Assembly (NCBI GenBank): GCA_027578915.1
Contig: JANBTT010000055.1
Location: 46,916-110,915, forward strand
Source of the DNA: Coemansia sp. RSA 1200
Taxonomy: Eukaryota > Kickxellomycota > Kickxellomycetes > Kickxellales > Kickxellaceae
DNA length: 64,000 bases
Direction of reading: 5' to 3'
Below the pieces are notes generated by a model. The model was given only the letters and a program-made list of their open reading frames with translations, ran no database searches and was not told the DNA's origin. Positions 48,297 to 58,671 of the stretch are shown piece after piece. The translations under genes and the position numbers were made by a program. Position 1 is the first letter of the stretch. The number at the start of each line of letters is the position of its first letter.

Positions 48297-48881
48297 TTAC
48301 ATGTATGGCATGCAATTGCCGTTGTAAATCCCGTAGCACCCGTTGTTACCCTTCTTTGAAGAGGAGCTGGATGACGATGTTGTGCTTTGAACATCCGACG
48401 ACGTGGTCGACTTGTTTGCCTTTGTCTTTGTCTTTGTTGGCGATAGCGAGGCAGATGCTTCGCTTGAGGTAGAGCTGGTAGTAGTGGTAGAGGAAGAAGC
48501 AGCAGTGGTGGTACTTGGACTAGTGCTAGAGCTGGCTGCTGATGTTGTTGTTGTAGAGGTGGTCTCGGCTGTCGATGTGGGTGTGATTTCAATTGCCGCG
48601 CACGTTTTTCCGTTGCGACTAGTTGCCAGCAGTGGCCCCTCCTTCTCGTCAACCACAAATGTCGTCTCATAGTGAACATTATAGAATGTCGAGGTGGCCG
48701 TGAACAAGAAGCCATTGACATTGTTCTCGTAATTGGGAGGCAGTTGGTTTGGCTCACTAGCATTGGAGGGCATCAATGCTGCAGCAGCATCTGCTGCTGA
48801 TGGGTTGTTGCTGTCATATTGTGCTAAAACAAGTGTTGGTAAGGCAACAGCCGCTAGAGAAATAACAAGCCTGCAATACAT
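48297..48881 (-). CDS. small secreted Ser/Thr-rich protein
   Basis: The 194-residue precursor has a clear signal peptide (RLVISLAAVALPTLVLAQ). A short globular part (about 20-100) includes GFLFTATSTFYNVHYETTFV and one Cys. A Ser/Thr-rich, likely O-mannosylated stretch of about 70 residues follows. It ends with a small Cys pair motif (NGCYGIYNGNCMPYM). There is no hydrophobic GPI signal. The Thr-rich design recalls the 34-43 kb cluster, but no alignable core is shared. It converges with the helicase gene. It is probably a wall-associated or secreted protein; function unknown. Confidence 0.8.
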   Translation of the reverse strand: MYCRLVISLAAVALPTLVLAQYDSNNPSAADAAAALMPSNASEPNQLPPNYENNVNGFLFTATSTFYNVHYETTFVVDEKEGPLLATSRNGKTCAAIEITPTSTAETTSTTTTSAASSSTSPSTTTAASSSTTTTSSTSSEASASLSPTKTKTKANKSTTSSDVQSTTSSSSSSSKKGNNGCYGIYNGNCMPYM

Positions 48882-49695
48882 CCTTAGCGTATCTTACTTG
48901 TCCAGTAATAGAAAAAATAGTGGTTTATAATAATATTGTTATTGTTGCTACTGTAGATAATTTAATAAACGCTGTTGGCAAGATGTGAAGGGAAAAGATT
49001 GCAATCCTTATTTTCAAGAGCTTTTTTTCCAATAAAATAGAATAACAGCAAAAAAAAAAGCAAGTGCCCAGATACAGATGTTAACAGCATGCATTTTCTG
49101 AGCCCATGGTAGTCACCTGTAATAAATATCCTATCGAAACCCTTCGCTTATTTCCTCAAGGTTTTTGGTTTGTATAAAGCAAACAAGATATTAACAATAG
49201 AAAAAAGTATGTCTAATTAAGAAAAAGGTAAAAGTAGAATCCAGCTTTTAAAAGCATTCAATAAATTCATTGCCTTGATGCAAAAAACCAAAATAAAAGA
49301 GAAGAAAAGAAGGAATTTTGAGATTTTCCGTAGCAGGGTGGAATAAGCAAGCAATAGAGCACTTCAATTTTTAACTATGTTTAACATTTTATCTTTCTAT
49401 TTCCAACACAATTGCAATTGCATTAAAAAAGGTTAAAAAGACATGTCCAAAAAAGTAACGTGTGCTTATGTGCAAAAGCAATATGTGCCAAACAAAGAGA
49501 GATGAATAAGATATTCTAAACTCCAGTATATAACGATTAGAAGATACGCGGTTCAATTTCACACGTTCTAATCATCTCAATTTAGCGTATCAAATAAATA
49601 ATATATACTTTAAATCAAATTTTGATCAACGGGGAGTAAAGAAAAAGAAAAAAAGGACAGACTACTTTTTTTCGTTTTATCTCTACACGACTACT
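48882..49695. other. AT-rich intergenic DNA
   Basis: Promoter of the secreted gene followed by AT-rich DNA. A small inverted repeat (GATTAGAA...TTCTAATC, 49535-49573) is present. It was checked as a possible tRNA because of GGTTCAA in the loop and rejected on length. No gene is supported. Confidence 0.4.
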
Positions 49696-52600
49696 CTACT
49701 CGATAGCAATCGGATCCTTATCCACACGACTCACAACGACAGAGACAGAGACAGAGTCAGAATCTTCAGCAGCACCATCGGTATCCAGCTCACGCTGCAA
49801 CCGCTCAGCAAGCACAGCACGCAGATACCCGCGCTCAGTATTGGAGTGCTCGCCCAGGATACAGCTGGTACCAGCCGCAGTGGCAGCCAACGCATCGTGG
49901 TGGCCCATCTCGCCCGTAAGATAAACATCAACCTTTGGCGAGGAAGCAGCACCAGCTGCTGCAGCAGAAGCAGCGCTGACAACAGAGTACCCGGAGCCAG
50001 CGCAGACAGCCACGCGCGAAACAAGCGTCTGCGTATCCGATGGACCGTCGTGGCAGGGGGCGCGCGCAACGCGAATACGCTCGAGTCCCAAGCGCTGCTT
50101 CACGCGCTCAACGACGGCCGAGAGCGGAAGCGGCGTGGTAAGCGTAACGAGCCGTCCGGATCCGGCGTTGTGCTGGCCGGCGGCAGCAGCAACCTCGGGC
50201 GAGGCCGGCGTAATCGGAACAACAGCGCCTTCGCCAACAGACGCGGCAAGCCAGTCGTTGATGCCGTCCTCGCAGCTGTCGAGCGACGTGTGCGGCGTGT
50301 AGATGGATACGCCGGCGCTGGCGCAGCGGAGAATAAGACTCTGCTTGGTGTCGGACATCGTCAGCGACTTCCACGCAGAGAAGATTGGCGGATGGTACGC
50401 AACGATGACGCCCACCGCAGGGTCGTCAAGTGCCTCCCGCAGGGTCTCGGAAGTCAGGTCAATAGTCAGGAACACGCGTGAGGCGGCGGTGCGAGGCTGC
50501 GCAGCTTCGAGCAGAATGCCGACGTTGTCCCACTTGAGCTCAGCAAGACTCAGCGGCGCAATACGCTGCATGGCAGCAGATACGCGCGACAGTAAGGTCA
50601 TGGTTGCAGTGGCTGTGACGGGGCGGAGATGTGCTTTGCGGACGGTGTACGGCAGACGGTTAGTAGAGGCAGACAGAAGCGAGTAGAACGGAGACAGCAG
50701 AGCAGAAGAGGAAGAAGAAGGAGGAGACGTTGGCCGCGGCGACCAGAGCGGCGTTTTGGTATTGTGTGGCGAGCCGGACGAGGGGACAGCACCAATACCA
50801 GCCGAGCCGCTTCCGTTGAGCTGCGGCACCGGCTCGCTGGCATCGGCAAGAAGCCGTGTGCGGATATGGCCAAGCAGCACATCCAGCGGATCGCCGGTGC
50901 GGCAGGCGTCGGAGGCGCGCTGGCTATCGGCAGCCTCCAGCGCCAGCGTCGGCAACGCCTGTGCGACACGCAGCATCAGCTCCGACGACAGCGCAACGAG
51001 CTCAGCTGCAGACAGCGCGCCGGATGGCAAGATGCCAGGCGACGTTGTTCGAGCGATGCTGTGTGCGCTGGCATCCGTCGCGCGTCGCCGCTTGTGCGGG
51101 CGTTGGCTGGCATGCGAGTCGTTATCACTCTCGCTGTCGCTGTCACTACCGGTCTCCATCTTCGGCGGTGGCAGCTGCGGTGTCTGCACCGTCCGTACCG
51201 TCTGCCGTGCATCGTCGCGCGCCGAAGCAGCCGTTGAAGGCGACGGCGACACCGAGATATCGCGCGTTTCGGGATCAATAGTCGTTGCGCCAGCACTGGA
51301 CGGTGCCGGATACACGCTGGGGTCCGACAGCCGCGTCGGGCGCCGCACAGGCCGTGTATCGACGTCCATACGCGAGTCGCCGGCTGCCATGCTCAGCAGC
51401 GCAGACCCTGCAATCGCCGAACTCGAATCTACGTCAGCCGACCCGACACGCAGGTTCTGTTGGAGCTGGTTCTGCTGGAGCTGGTTCGGTTGGAAATGGA
51501 GACGCGATGACGACAAGAGCGGCGATGCCTCATGATGGGTGCGTGTCTCAGTGCGATGCGAGTAAGCGCGTGGCCGCTGCACATGATGCACCGTCGGAGC
51601 TGATGTCGGAGTAGCTGCCACTGCTCCTGCTGCTGCCACCGATGTTGCCGATGCAACCGATGCTGTTACTGGCGGACTGCGGCGCGCATAAGATCCGCCT
51701 GGGCCGACATTAACTTGATGCTGACGGAAATGCCGCTTCAGCGTACCAGTCGACGATCCCTTGGAGTACTCCTTGTGGCAGATCCGGCACCGCGACATTC
51801 CCGACTCGAGCCGCTCGAATCCCGTTGGCCCCCACACCACCGAGCTCAGCCGCCGCGTCGACTCGCGTGCTGGCGAGTGCGCCGTTATCGAGTTGCCAGC
51901 GCCGCCGCTGGAATTGCCTGCCGCATTTGCCACCACCGTTGCCAATGGCGCCGTAGCAGACGGCGGAGACGAGCGTTGCTGCTGCTGCTGATGTTGCTGC
52001 TGCTGCATCATCCCTTGTTGCTGCTGTTGGCGCTGCTGCAGCTTGGGCGATGGAATACGCGGAAACGGCAATGGCGAGCGCTGGAGCTTGCCACCAATAT
52101 CATAGCGTCCTGGGACCGGGAGGTATCGCCGTCCATGAGGCGGAGGCGAGAGCGACCGCTGCAAAGGAAGCATTCCTTGTCCTGCACTACCACCACCACC
52201 ACCACTGTAGCTTGCACGATGACCAAAAGGAGCAAGTCGACCACCAGGTTGCTGATGCTGTTGATGCTGTTGCTGTTGGTGGTGGTGCTGCTGTTGATTT
52301 TGATAACCCGACGATAGATTGAAATGCTGCTGGTTGGATGGTGCGGATGCAGGCGGTGGTGGTTGCAGTGGGGTCTGATGCTGACTGTTATAGTGGCCAT
52401 GGCTCGGAATATACAATGGTGGCCGTGTTGGATAGGACTGTGGGGCAGTGGTAGGAGTAGCCAAAGCATTGCCACCACTGCTGCTGTTGTTGTTGCTGTT
52501 GCCACTGTTAGCAACAAATGGACGCTGGGGAGATGACTGCGAGCTCGAGGCATAGTGAGACGAGGTGGATCTACTAAATGACATTTCATAATGATCGCGT

Positions 52601-53343
52601 GGTGCATCTGTGTTGACTGGTGTTCCAATAAAGGTCATTCTTCTAGGCCGCACATCGTGAGGACTCCCAGAGGGATGAGGATGAGGAGGGGGTGGCACTA
52701 GTTGCTGGTTGTGGTAATGCGACGATGATGCTGAAGATGATGATTGGGGATGCGGCGGCGGCAATGGCAGTGGCAATGGCGGATTTGGATGTGGATGTGT
52801 GGATTGCTGTGACTGCGGCGGCGTTTGGGGATGGAAATATCGACCGCCTTGTTGCTGAGACTGCTGGTGCTGTGGAGACTGCTGCGGCAGGGGTCCCCGA
52901 GGCGAACGAAGTGCTGTCAGTTGGGGCGCCATGGGTTCGCTAATAGTAGCCGCATGCTGACGAGTCCTACGCATGGCACTCTGCGGTGTCTGTTGGTGCT
53001 GCTGAGAAGAAAGACCATGATGGCTGGATGACCCAGACGACATTGCTGAGGTTGTGGTTGTGTATGGCGATGCGCTTACAGCTGGAGCAGAATCTGCTGC
53101 AGGCGTGTGGTCGCGTGGTGGCGAGTGGCCCTGAAGGAGATTCTCAACCTTGTTGATACGCGAGTGCTCGTGCCGAGGCGTTCCTGTTGGCACTATTGTC
53201 GTTGTTGCTGCTGCTGCTGTTGTTGTTTTTGATGTTGCTGGTGACGATGGTGGATTTGGTTGTGAAGCCATCGAGTATGACGCATGTGGTTGTGGACCAG
53301 TGGCCAAATGCCCGTTATTGAGCAACCGTTTGCTCATTTCCAA
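49696..53343 (-). CDS. BED-type zinc-finger protein fused to a NIF3 domain
   Basis: One open frame of 1215 residues. Residues 1-500 are disordered and rich in Pro, Ser, Gln and His. A single BED-like finger (CRICHKEYSKGSSTGTLKRH, about 515-540) follows, then a Ser-rich region with a basic KRRRATD patch. From M915 to the end (301 residues) it is a complete NIF3/DUF34 domain with its metal-site segments: AYHPPIFSAWKSL, TPHTSLDSC, TGEMGHHDAL and GEHSNTERGYL. The domain length matches stand-alone NIF3 proteins, which begin where M915 is (LSRVSAAMQRIAPLSLAE). It may be a true fusion, or two genes whose frames happen to be joined. NIF3 function is poorly defined; the finger suggests DNA binding. 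Confidence 0.85.
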   Translation of the reverse strand: MEMSKRLLNNGHLATGPQPHASYSMASQPNPPSSPATSKTTTAAAATTTIVPTGTPRHEHSRINKVENLLQGHSPPRDHTPAADSAPAVSASPYTTTTSAMSSGSSSHHGLSSQQHQQTPQSAMRRTRQHAATISEPMAPQLTALRSPRGPLPQQSPQHQQSQQQGGRYFHPQTPPQSQQSTHPHPNPPLPLPLPPPHPQSSSSASSSHYHNQQLVPPPPHPHPSGSPHDVRPRRMTFIGTPVNTDAPRDHYEMSFSRSTSSHYASSSQSSPQRPFVANSGNSNNNSSSGGNALATPTTAPQSYPTRPPLYIPSHGHYNSQHQTPLQPPPPASAPSNQQHFNLSSGYQNQQQHHHQQQQHQQHQQPGGRLAPFGHRASYSGGGGGSAGQGMLPLQRSLSPPPHGRRYLPVPGRYDIGGKLQRSPLPFPRIPSPKLQQRQQQQQGMMQQQQHQQQQQRSSPPSATAPLATVVANAAGNSSGGAGNSITAHSPARESTRRLSSVVWGPTGFERLESGMSRCRICHKEYSKGSSTGTLKRHFRQHQVNVGPGGSYARRSPPVTASVASATSVAAAGAVAATPTSAPTVHHVQRPRAYSHRTETRTHHEASPLLSSSRLHFQPNQLQQNQLQQNLRVGSADVDSSSAIAGSALLSMAAGDSRMDVDTRPVRRPTRLSDPSVYPAPSSAGATTIDPETRDISVSPSPSTAASARDDARQTVRTVQTPQLPPPKMETGSDSDSESDNDSHASQRPHKRRRATDASAHSIARTTSPGILPSGALSAAELVALSSELMLRVAQALPTLALEAADSQRASDACRTGDPLDVLLGHIRTRLLADASEPVPQLNGSGSAGIGAVPSSGSPHNTKTPLWSPRPTSPPSSSSSALLSPFYSLLSASTNRLPYTVRKAHLRPVTATATMTLLSRVSAAMQRIAPLSLAELKWDNVGILLEAAQPRTAASRVFLTIDLTSETLREALDDPAVGVIVAYHPPIFSAWKSLTMSDTKQSLILRCASAGVSIYTPHTSLDSCEDGINDWLAASVGEGAVVPITPASPEVAAAAGQHNAGSGRLVTLTTPLPLSAVVERVKQRLGLERIRVARAPCHDGPSDTQTLVSRVAVCAGSGYSVVSAASAAAAGAASSPKVDVYLTGEMGHHDALAATAAGTSCILGEHSNTERGYLRAVLAERLQRELDTDGAAEDSDSVSVSVVVSRVDKDPIAIE

Positions 53344-54010
53344 TGTGTCCTGTTAATCGGACCCCTTCCTTTTAATTGTTATTACCGATTATCCTGTATA
53401 TGTATGTGTTTTCCCTCTCTCTGATTCAATGGGTTTTTGCGATATAAAAACAAATAGAATAAAAGATTAGGAGGGGAAATTGTAGAAAAAGTAAAGAAAT
53501 CAAGAATAGAATATAAAGTGGAATAAAGAGAGGAATAAAAGGACTGTGTGGGTGGAGAAACAAGTTGGGGGAGAAGAGGGAGAAGAAAAAGGGGGGAAAG
53601 AGAATAAAGTAAAGATGATAAAATAGAAAAAGTTGGAACCAAAGTGAAATAGTCTGCGTATAACGAACAAAAAGAAAAAAAGCCTCTTCTATAAAACACA
53701 AGCGAAAAATGAATGCCGACGATGGTTAGAGGACCAAACGACGGATAGGGGGAGGAGATTGGGTCAAGTAAAAAGTGGGAAAAGCGCTCGTTATGCTAGA
53801 CTTTCTTTTTTGAATAATTCTTTATTCTTCGTGAGTTGGGTTTATTTAATGCAGGAAGAGGAAGAAGAGGACCTGCGAGCCTGTGGAGATAGAGGAAAGC
53901 CGCCTCCCCAAGATGGAATGAAATGAAATAGTGGGATGCAGGCTGGACTGGGGGAGGGAGGAAAAAAGGAGGCAAAGGACACTCTGGGTGCCTGGGAATG
54001 GCTGGCTAGC

Positions 54011-54060
54011 TTGGCTTGGCTTGGTTAAGCTGAGCTGAGCTGAGCTGGGCTGGGCTGGGC
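54011..54060 (+). repeat. TTGGC and GAGCT/GGGCT pentamer array
   Basis: Tandem TTGGC units (54011-54024) followed by GAGCT then GGGCT units (54029-54060). The first part is complementary to the CCAAG array at 54861-54886. Confidence 0.75.
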
Positions 54061-54860
54061 CTCTGCGCAGAAGCCAAAAATGGGACAGACTGGGCAGCAG
54101 TAGCAATGATGGGCTTTTTGGAGAAAAAGAGGGGTCCTTCTGCCTGCTGGCTGATGGAGTTTGGCAAGCAGTAGCGTAGGCTGAGGGGATTGATGATTAA
54201 AAAAATTTACAGACCGCGTGTGCCCCTGGGCCTGGCGCAGTGCGTGACTAGGAGCAGCTGAGATAGATGAAATGAAAAAAGGAAAAAGCGGTTGTTGTTC
54301 TCTGGCCTCTTGCACGACAAAACCAGAAGAGAAGATAGAGAAAGAGAAAAGAAACGCTGCTAGACTGACTGCGTTTAGGCTGCTTCGATTCTGATAAAGA
54401 CCACGAGGGGGGAGTGAGAACGGATGGAGTGGACCCGCAGAAAAAGAGGAGGGCGTGTGTGGAATAAAAAGAGCCGAAAGGCGAATGAGAGGATTCGGAG
54501 AGTCAATTCAAGAACAGAAGAAAGCAAATAAGTAAAAAGGAAAGAAAGAAGAGGACCAAGAGAGAAGAAGAAAAAAGACAGGACAAGACAGGACAAGACA
54601 AGAGTTGCTTGCAGCACAAAAGATGCCCTTAGTCACAAGACTGGGTCAAACGAAGAACATGCACTATTTTCAAACCCGGCACGCACGCCTCGGTCTGGGC
54701 GCAATGAGCAATGCACTTCCCGCCCAATAATCATCCAATTTGAAGCAATAAAAAGCCTGCCTGCAGCCTATTTTTCATGTTCTAATTTTAATTCGGGACG
54801 ATGCTTGAAGAAAAAGCGCAGACTCTTGCAGATCCTTTTGATGGGATGGCCTCCGCAGAA

Positions 54861-54886
54861 CCAAGCCAAGCCAAGCCAAACCAAGT
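54861..54886 (+). repeat. CCAAG pentamer array
   Basis: Four CCAAG units and a CCAAA variant. It is the inverted complement of the TTGGC array about 850 bp upstream, so the two could pair. Confidence 0.7.
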
Positions 54887-56260
54887 TAGGTTAAAAGCCC
54901 GTTTTGCCAGCCCAACGCACGCGCCCTCCCTGTTTCATTTTTGACGCCAGACAGGCAGGCAAATCAGGCAATCAGTCTCGGCCTCTTCTTCTCCCCGGAA
55001 CTGAATCAGCAGCGACAGTAGAGATATCAGGTCCCGTGGCCCTGACCGGGCGTAAATGAAGGGACTTTCTTCTTCTCGTTTTCCTCCCAGGCCACAGGGA
55101 GCATGGTCGTTTTTGGCTCCTCGGCCACATGCAGGTGGCTCTTCCTACATTCGCCAGCCATTGTTCCCCTTTTGCTTGCAAACCCCGTGTGCAAACAAAT
55201 AAAAAAAACAAGGCCCACCCACCCGCCTCATGCGTGTCCGCCTTCCGCAGCTTGTTGCAATGAAGAGCTTCGCAAGCCATTCGCAAGCATATCGTGGAGG
55301 AAAGGGGAGGGAGCGAGGCGTTTGCGCCGCCTACCAATTGCTCACCAATTGCCGCCCCCTAAACTCCCTTCTTTGCCTCTGCGGCTAAAGCGGGCAATGA
55401 GCAAGAACAAGAAGAATAAACCCCTTGCTCAACAATAAACATCTGCGTTTCTTCCTCTTCTCTCACGAGTGCTCAAACGACAGAAATGGTGGCAACTTTA
55501 GCGCTTTCCTCTTTTGTTTCTCCTCTTCATTTCCTGCATGCCACCACGCTCTTCTGCCTGCTTGCCTTGTTTCTTGATTTGTCTTTGTCTGTGCAGTCCC
55601 GCTCGGAAGCTGTGGGTGACCTCACCCTCCTTTTTCCATTTCTGCTGTTGCCGCCGCCGGCTGCTCACGTGGAGGGCTGTATGGAAGAAATAATGCATGC
55701 TTGGCCTGGCTGAGCCTTTAAGTATCCTGGTGGGGGGCACATGTGTTGTGGAAGAAAAAATACCACTTTTCTTTAGTCAGTCTGGCGGGGATTCTTATAA
55801 AAGGAACCTTTTGCTTTTGCAAGCAATTGGAAAATATGGAATTTGGCCGGCTCTCGGGTAATCAGCCTGAACAAGCACATTGCATTACGTCTTTTATTAC
55901 TCAGCAGGGGCTTGAGATGTGTTAGTTCGTTCGCTTGTTTGTTTGTTTGTTTTTTGGATGTGTATTATTTGCTGATTCGGATTGGATCTTGGCCGGAAAC
56001 GATCACGAAATAAAAAAACGTGTTGATGATTCTCCCAACTTGTTACGCATTCTTTTTTCTTTCCGCAGCTTTGTAGAACTTTCCCAATTTGTGTTGGAAA
56101 TGAATTCCCCCACTTTCCTTTTAAATCCTTTTCCTCTTCCTCTTCCACTTCGCTCAACAGTAAAGTTTTCCTGTTCGCTTCCTTTGCCCCCCTTTCTCTC
56201 CTTCTTCCTTCTTTCTAGTTTCATTTTTTCATTTCTACTCTGCTGTTTTGCGAAAGACAA

Positions 56261-58054
56261 ATGTCGACTACGCTAACCATCGCTTACGCGCAAGGCAAAT
56301 CGGTCAAGGTCACGGTTGCACCAATGACCACGCTGCAGTCGGTGATTGCCGAGGCCTGTGCAAAGATCCCAAATGCAGCACATCCCGAATCATATCAGCT
56401 GATACACAACAAGAAGACGCTGGACCTCTCGCTCCCCGTACGCTTTGTTAATCTTCCGCAAGGCGCAACACTGACGCTTAAGTGGGTATCGTCGCCGTCT
56501 GCTGCGGCTGCTAGTACAGTATCGGCTCAGCCGGGTGGCAATGGCACCGGCCATCAAGTAGAGCAGGTACCAAATCCAAAGCCAAAACCAAAACAGAAGC
56601 AGGCGGTTATCAAGGTGGCGCTCCAGATAGTCGGTGGGTCGCGGATAATCAATGACTTTGAACCAACCGCCACGCTCTGGGATATCGTCAGCACGGCCGA
56701 AAGGGGAGGAGGAGCTCTGAACTTGACATCCAGGTACTGCGAATACAGTGCTTTGGCGCGTAAGAGTGAGACACCTTCCTCACCGCTGGAAAACGTGCAG
56801 CGGAAGGTGTTTGGATCCGTGCAGAACCTGTATAACTCCATTAGTCGCGGCGGAAGCGCAGACAGCAGCCGCTCATCGACTCCATCGGTATCATCGACGA
56901 GATCTCCGTCAGTTCCACCATCGGCTGCGTCGCTTGTTTACCAGCAGCCGGTGCTGCAGTTGCCCGGCAGGGAGGTTGCGTCGTTTGAGGAAATGCAGGC
57001 TACTACGCTTAGATCCCTTGGATTCACGTCGGGTCAGGCGCTTGTTCGTCTTTCCTTCAGGGACGCTCCGACGCCTACTGCTCTGCCGCCGGTGTCAGGG
57101 CTTGCTCCCGAGAACCAGAAACCGCAGACTCACTCGCCAACCCCACGATTGAAAGAGCCATCGAATGAGCCAGCCAAAGAGTCATCGAGCGATTCTAAGC
57201 AAACTGCAAGCCAACCGGCAGAGAAGCGCAGCCCCGCCCCCGTCAGGCACACAGAACAACCAGCACCAAAGGAGGCTGCAGGTCTTGTTGCTCAGCGCCA
57301 GATCCGCGTCTACGCCAACCATCCAGGTTCGCCATCGCCAGCAGCCGTCAAAATAGAGCTTCCCGACTCGTTCTACAACCTCAGCTCCAGCGACGCCTCG
57401 ATGCTCATAAGCGCCCAGCGGTCCCGGCTCCAGGAAGCCGACCGCGGGTTCCGGATGCGATCGGCAGAGGAAAAGAAACGACTTGAGCAGCAAGAAAAGT
57501 TCAAACACGAGCACCCAACCACTGTCATCCGGTTCCGATTCCCCGACACCGCGCACGTGCAGGCAACATTTGCATCCACCGAGCGGATAAGCGAGCTGTT
57601 TGCCTTTGTGCAGTCCATCCTGGTTAGTCCCAACGGGCTCGCGACTCTTACGATACAGCCGCCAGCCCAGGATCTGGACATCATTCGCGGCTCCTCCTTG
57701 TTTGATGCCAAGCTGGCGCCTGCCGCTGTTGTGCATGTGCAGCTGCGCTCGGATGTTACGTCACCTTCGTTCTCTGCATTGGGTCTTCTGCGCCCCGAGA
57801 TTGCTGTCCTGGCTCGGCCCCTGGCGGAAAGTGATGCAGGCACAACAGCCCTGCATACGGGTGACGCTGACGCCACGGATCCCGCCACCAAGGATCATCA
57901 ACTTCCTTCTGCATCATCCCCGAGCGCTCGAAGCAATAGCACTTCTACTAATAAAACTACTAGCGGGACAGGTGGTGCGCAGCAGAAATCAGCCTCGGCA
58001 CAACATCAAGGCACCCGGATGCCAAAGTGGTTCACTGCTGGGCAAAGACGTTGA
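56261..58054 (+). CDS. TUG/ASPSCR1-type UBX protein (Ubx4-like)
   Basis: The 597-residue protein has an N-terminal ubiquitin-like TUG-UBL1 domain (about 1-80, with TLTIAYAQGKSVKV and NKKTLDLSLPVRFVNLP). A second ubiquitin-like part comes at about 110-170. A Ser-rich linker and a basic helix (RMRSAEEKKRLEQQEKFK) lead into a C-terminal UBX domain (about 418-500, TTVIRFRFPDTAHVQATF). This is the architecture of TUG/ASPSCR1 in animals and Ubx4 in yeast, which bind Cdc48/p97 and regulate its assembly and ER-associated degradation. The UBX lacks the classical FPR loop, as in other TUG proteins. The start follows a CT-rich leader. Length is between yeast Ubx4 (about 416 aa) and TUG (about 550 aa). 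Confidence 0.88.
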   Translation: MSTTLTIAYAQGKSVKVTVAPMTTLQSVIAEACAKIPNAAHPESYQLIHNKKTLDLSLPVRFVNLPQGATLTLKWVSSPSAAAASTVSAQPGGNGTGHQVEQVPNPKPKPKQKQAVIKVALQIVGGSRIINDFEPTATLWDIVSTAERGGGALNLTSRYCEYSALARKSETPSSPLENVQRKVFGSVQNLYNSISRGGSADSSRSSTPSVSSTRSPSVPPSAASLVYQQPVLQLPGREVASFEEMQATTLRSLGFTSGQALVRLSFRDAPTPTALPPVSGLAPENQKPQTHSPTPRLKEPSNEPAKESSSDSKQTASQPAEKRSPAPVRHTEQPAPKEAAGLVAQRQIRVYANHPGSPSPAAVKIELPDSFYNLSSSDASMLISAQRSRLQEADRGFRMRSAEEKKRLEQQEKFKHEHPTTVIRFRFPDTAHVQATFASTERISELFAFVQSILVSPNGLATLTIQPPAQDLDIIRGSSLFDAKLAPAAVVHVQLRSDVTSPSFSALGLLRPEIAVLARPLAESDAGTTALHTGDADATDPATKDHQLPSASSPSARSNSTSTNKTTSGTGGAQQKSASAQHQGTRMPKWFTAGQRR

Positions 58055-58671
58055 CTCTCAGATGTCGATTCTAATCAATTAATCGGTATTGTTTTGTTGT
58101 TGTTGCGTGTCTGTTAAACGAAAGAAAAATAGAAAAATGTCAGACTATTCATTCATTATGTGTGCGTATGTTATTATTACACAGGGCAGGCCATCAATGG
58201 GGGGGGCGTGTGAAATCTAGAACCATTATCTCTACTTGTTACTTGTTTTATTTTTCTGAATGTTGTATAGTTGAAAAAGAAGAAAGCGAGACAGGGAGTG
58301 AAAAGCTGTTGCATAATACACCTGCATTGTTGACTATGGCTATCCGATCTCCTCCGATGATTCATTTGTTTTGCCCGTGTATCCGCGCCCATAGCATACA
58401 TTGGTCCCGGAAAAACGAATTTCCCTTTATCGTCGTCACTGTAAAGTGTACCCTTGCTTGCGCTGTGGACTTCCATCTCTCCCTTTTAAAGCTCCTTGGA
58501 AATAACTGAATGCTAAAAAGTCATCGTCGTTCTTTCCGTTTTTGCTTTCTTTTAACACTAACATATCTATTGCCTTTCTTTTTATTTCCTTGTCAAGACC
58601 TCTTTTTCCGAATATTGTATTATCTTGTATCAAGTAGAATAATCTTATCTCCCCTTTTTTCATCCGTAGCC
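58055..58671 (+). promoter_or_regulatory. promoter of MFS gene 1
   Basis: No gene is supported. The last 160 bp are pyrimidine-rich and open in the MFS frame, but the translation (Phe/Leu-rich) is unlike transporter N-termini, so it is treated as leader. Confidence 0.4.

Larger units (their letters stand above)
53344..56260. other. 2.9-kb divergent spacer with simple-sequence arrays
   Basis: Separates the BED/NIF3 gene (minus) and the TUG gene (plus). The first 1.2 kb is purine-rich on the plus strand. The rest is mixed, ending in a CT-rich leader before 56261. No open frame has domain content. The size and composition suggest long regulatory or leader regions. Confidence 0.45.

Noticed and set aside
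49535..49573. GGTTCAA within an inverted repeat, looked like a tRNA T-arm
   Set aside because: The whole structure is about 39 nt with only 8-bp arms; it lacks acceptor, D-arm and anticodon elements.
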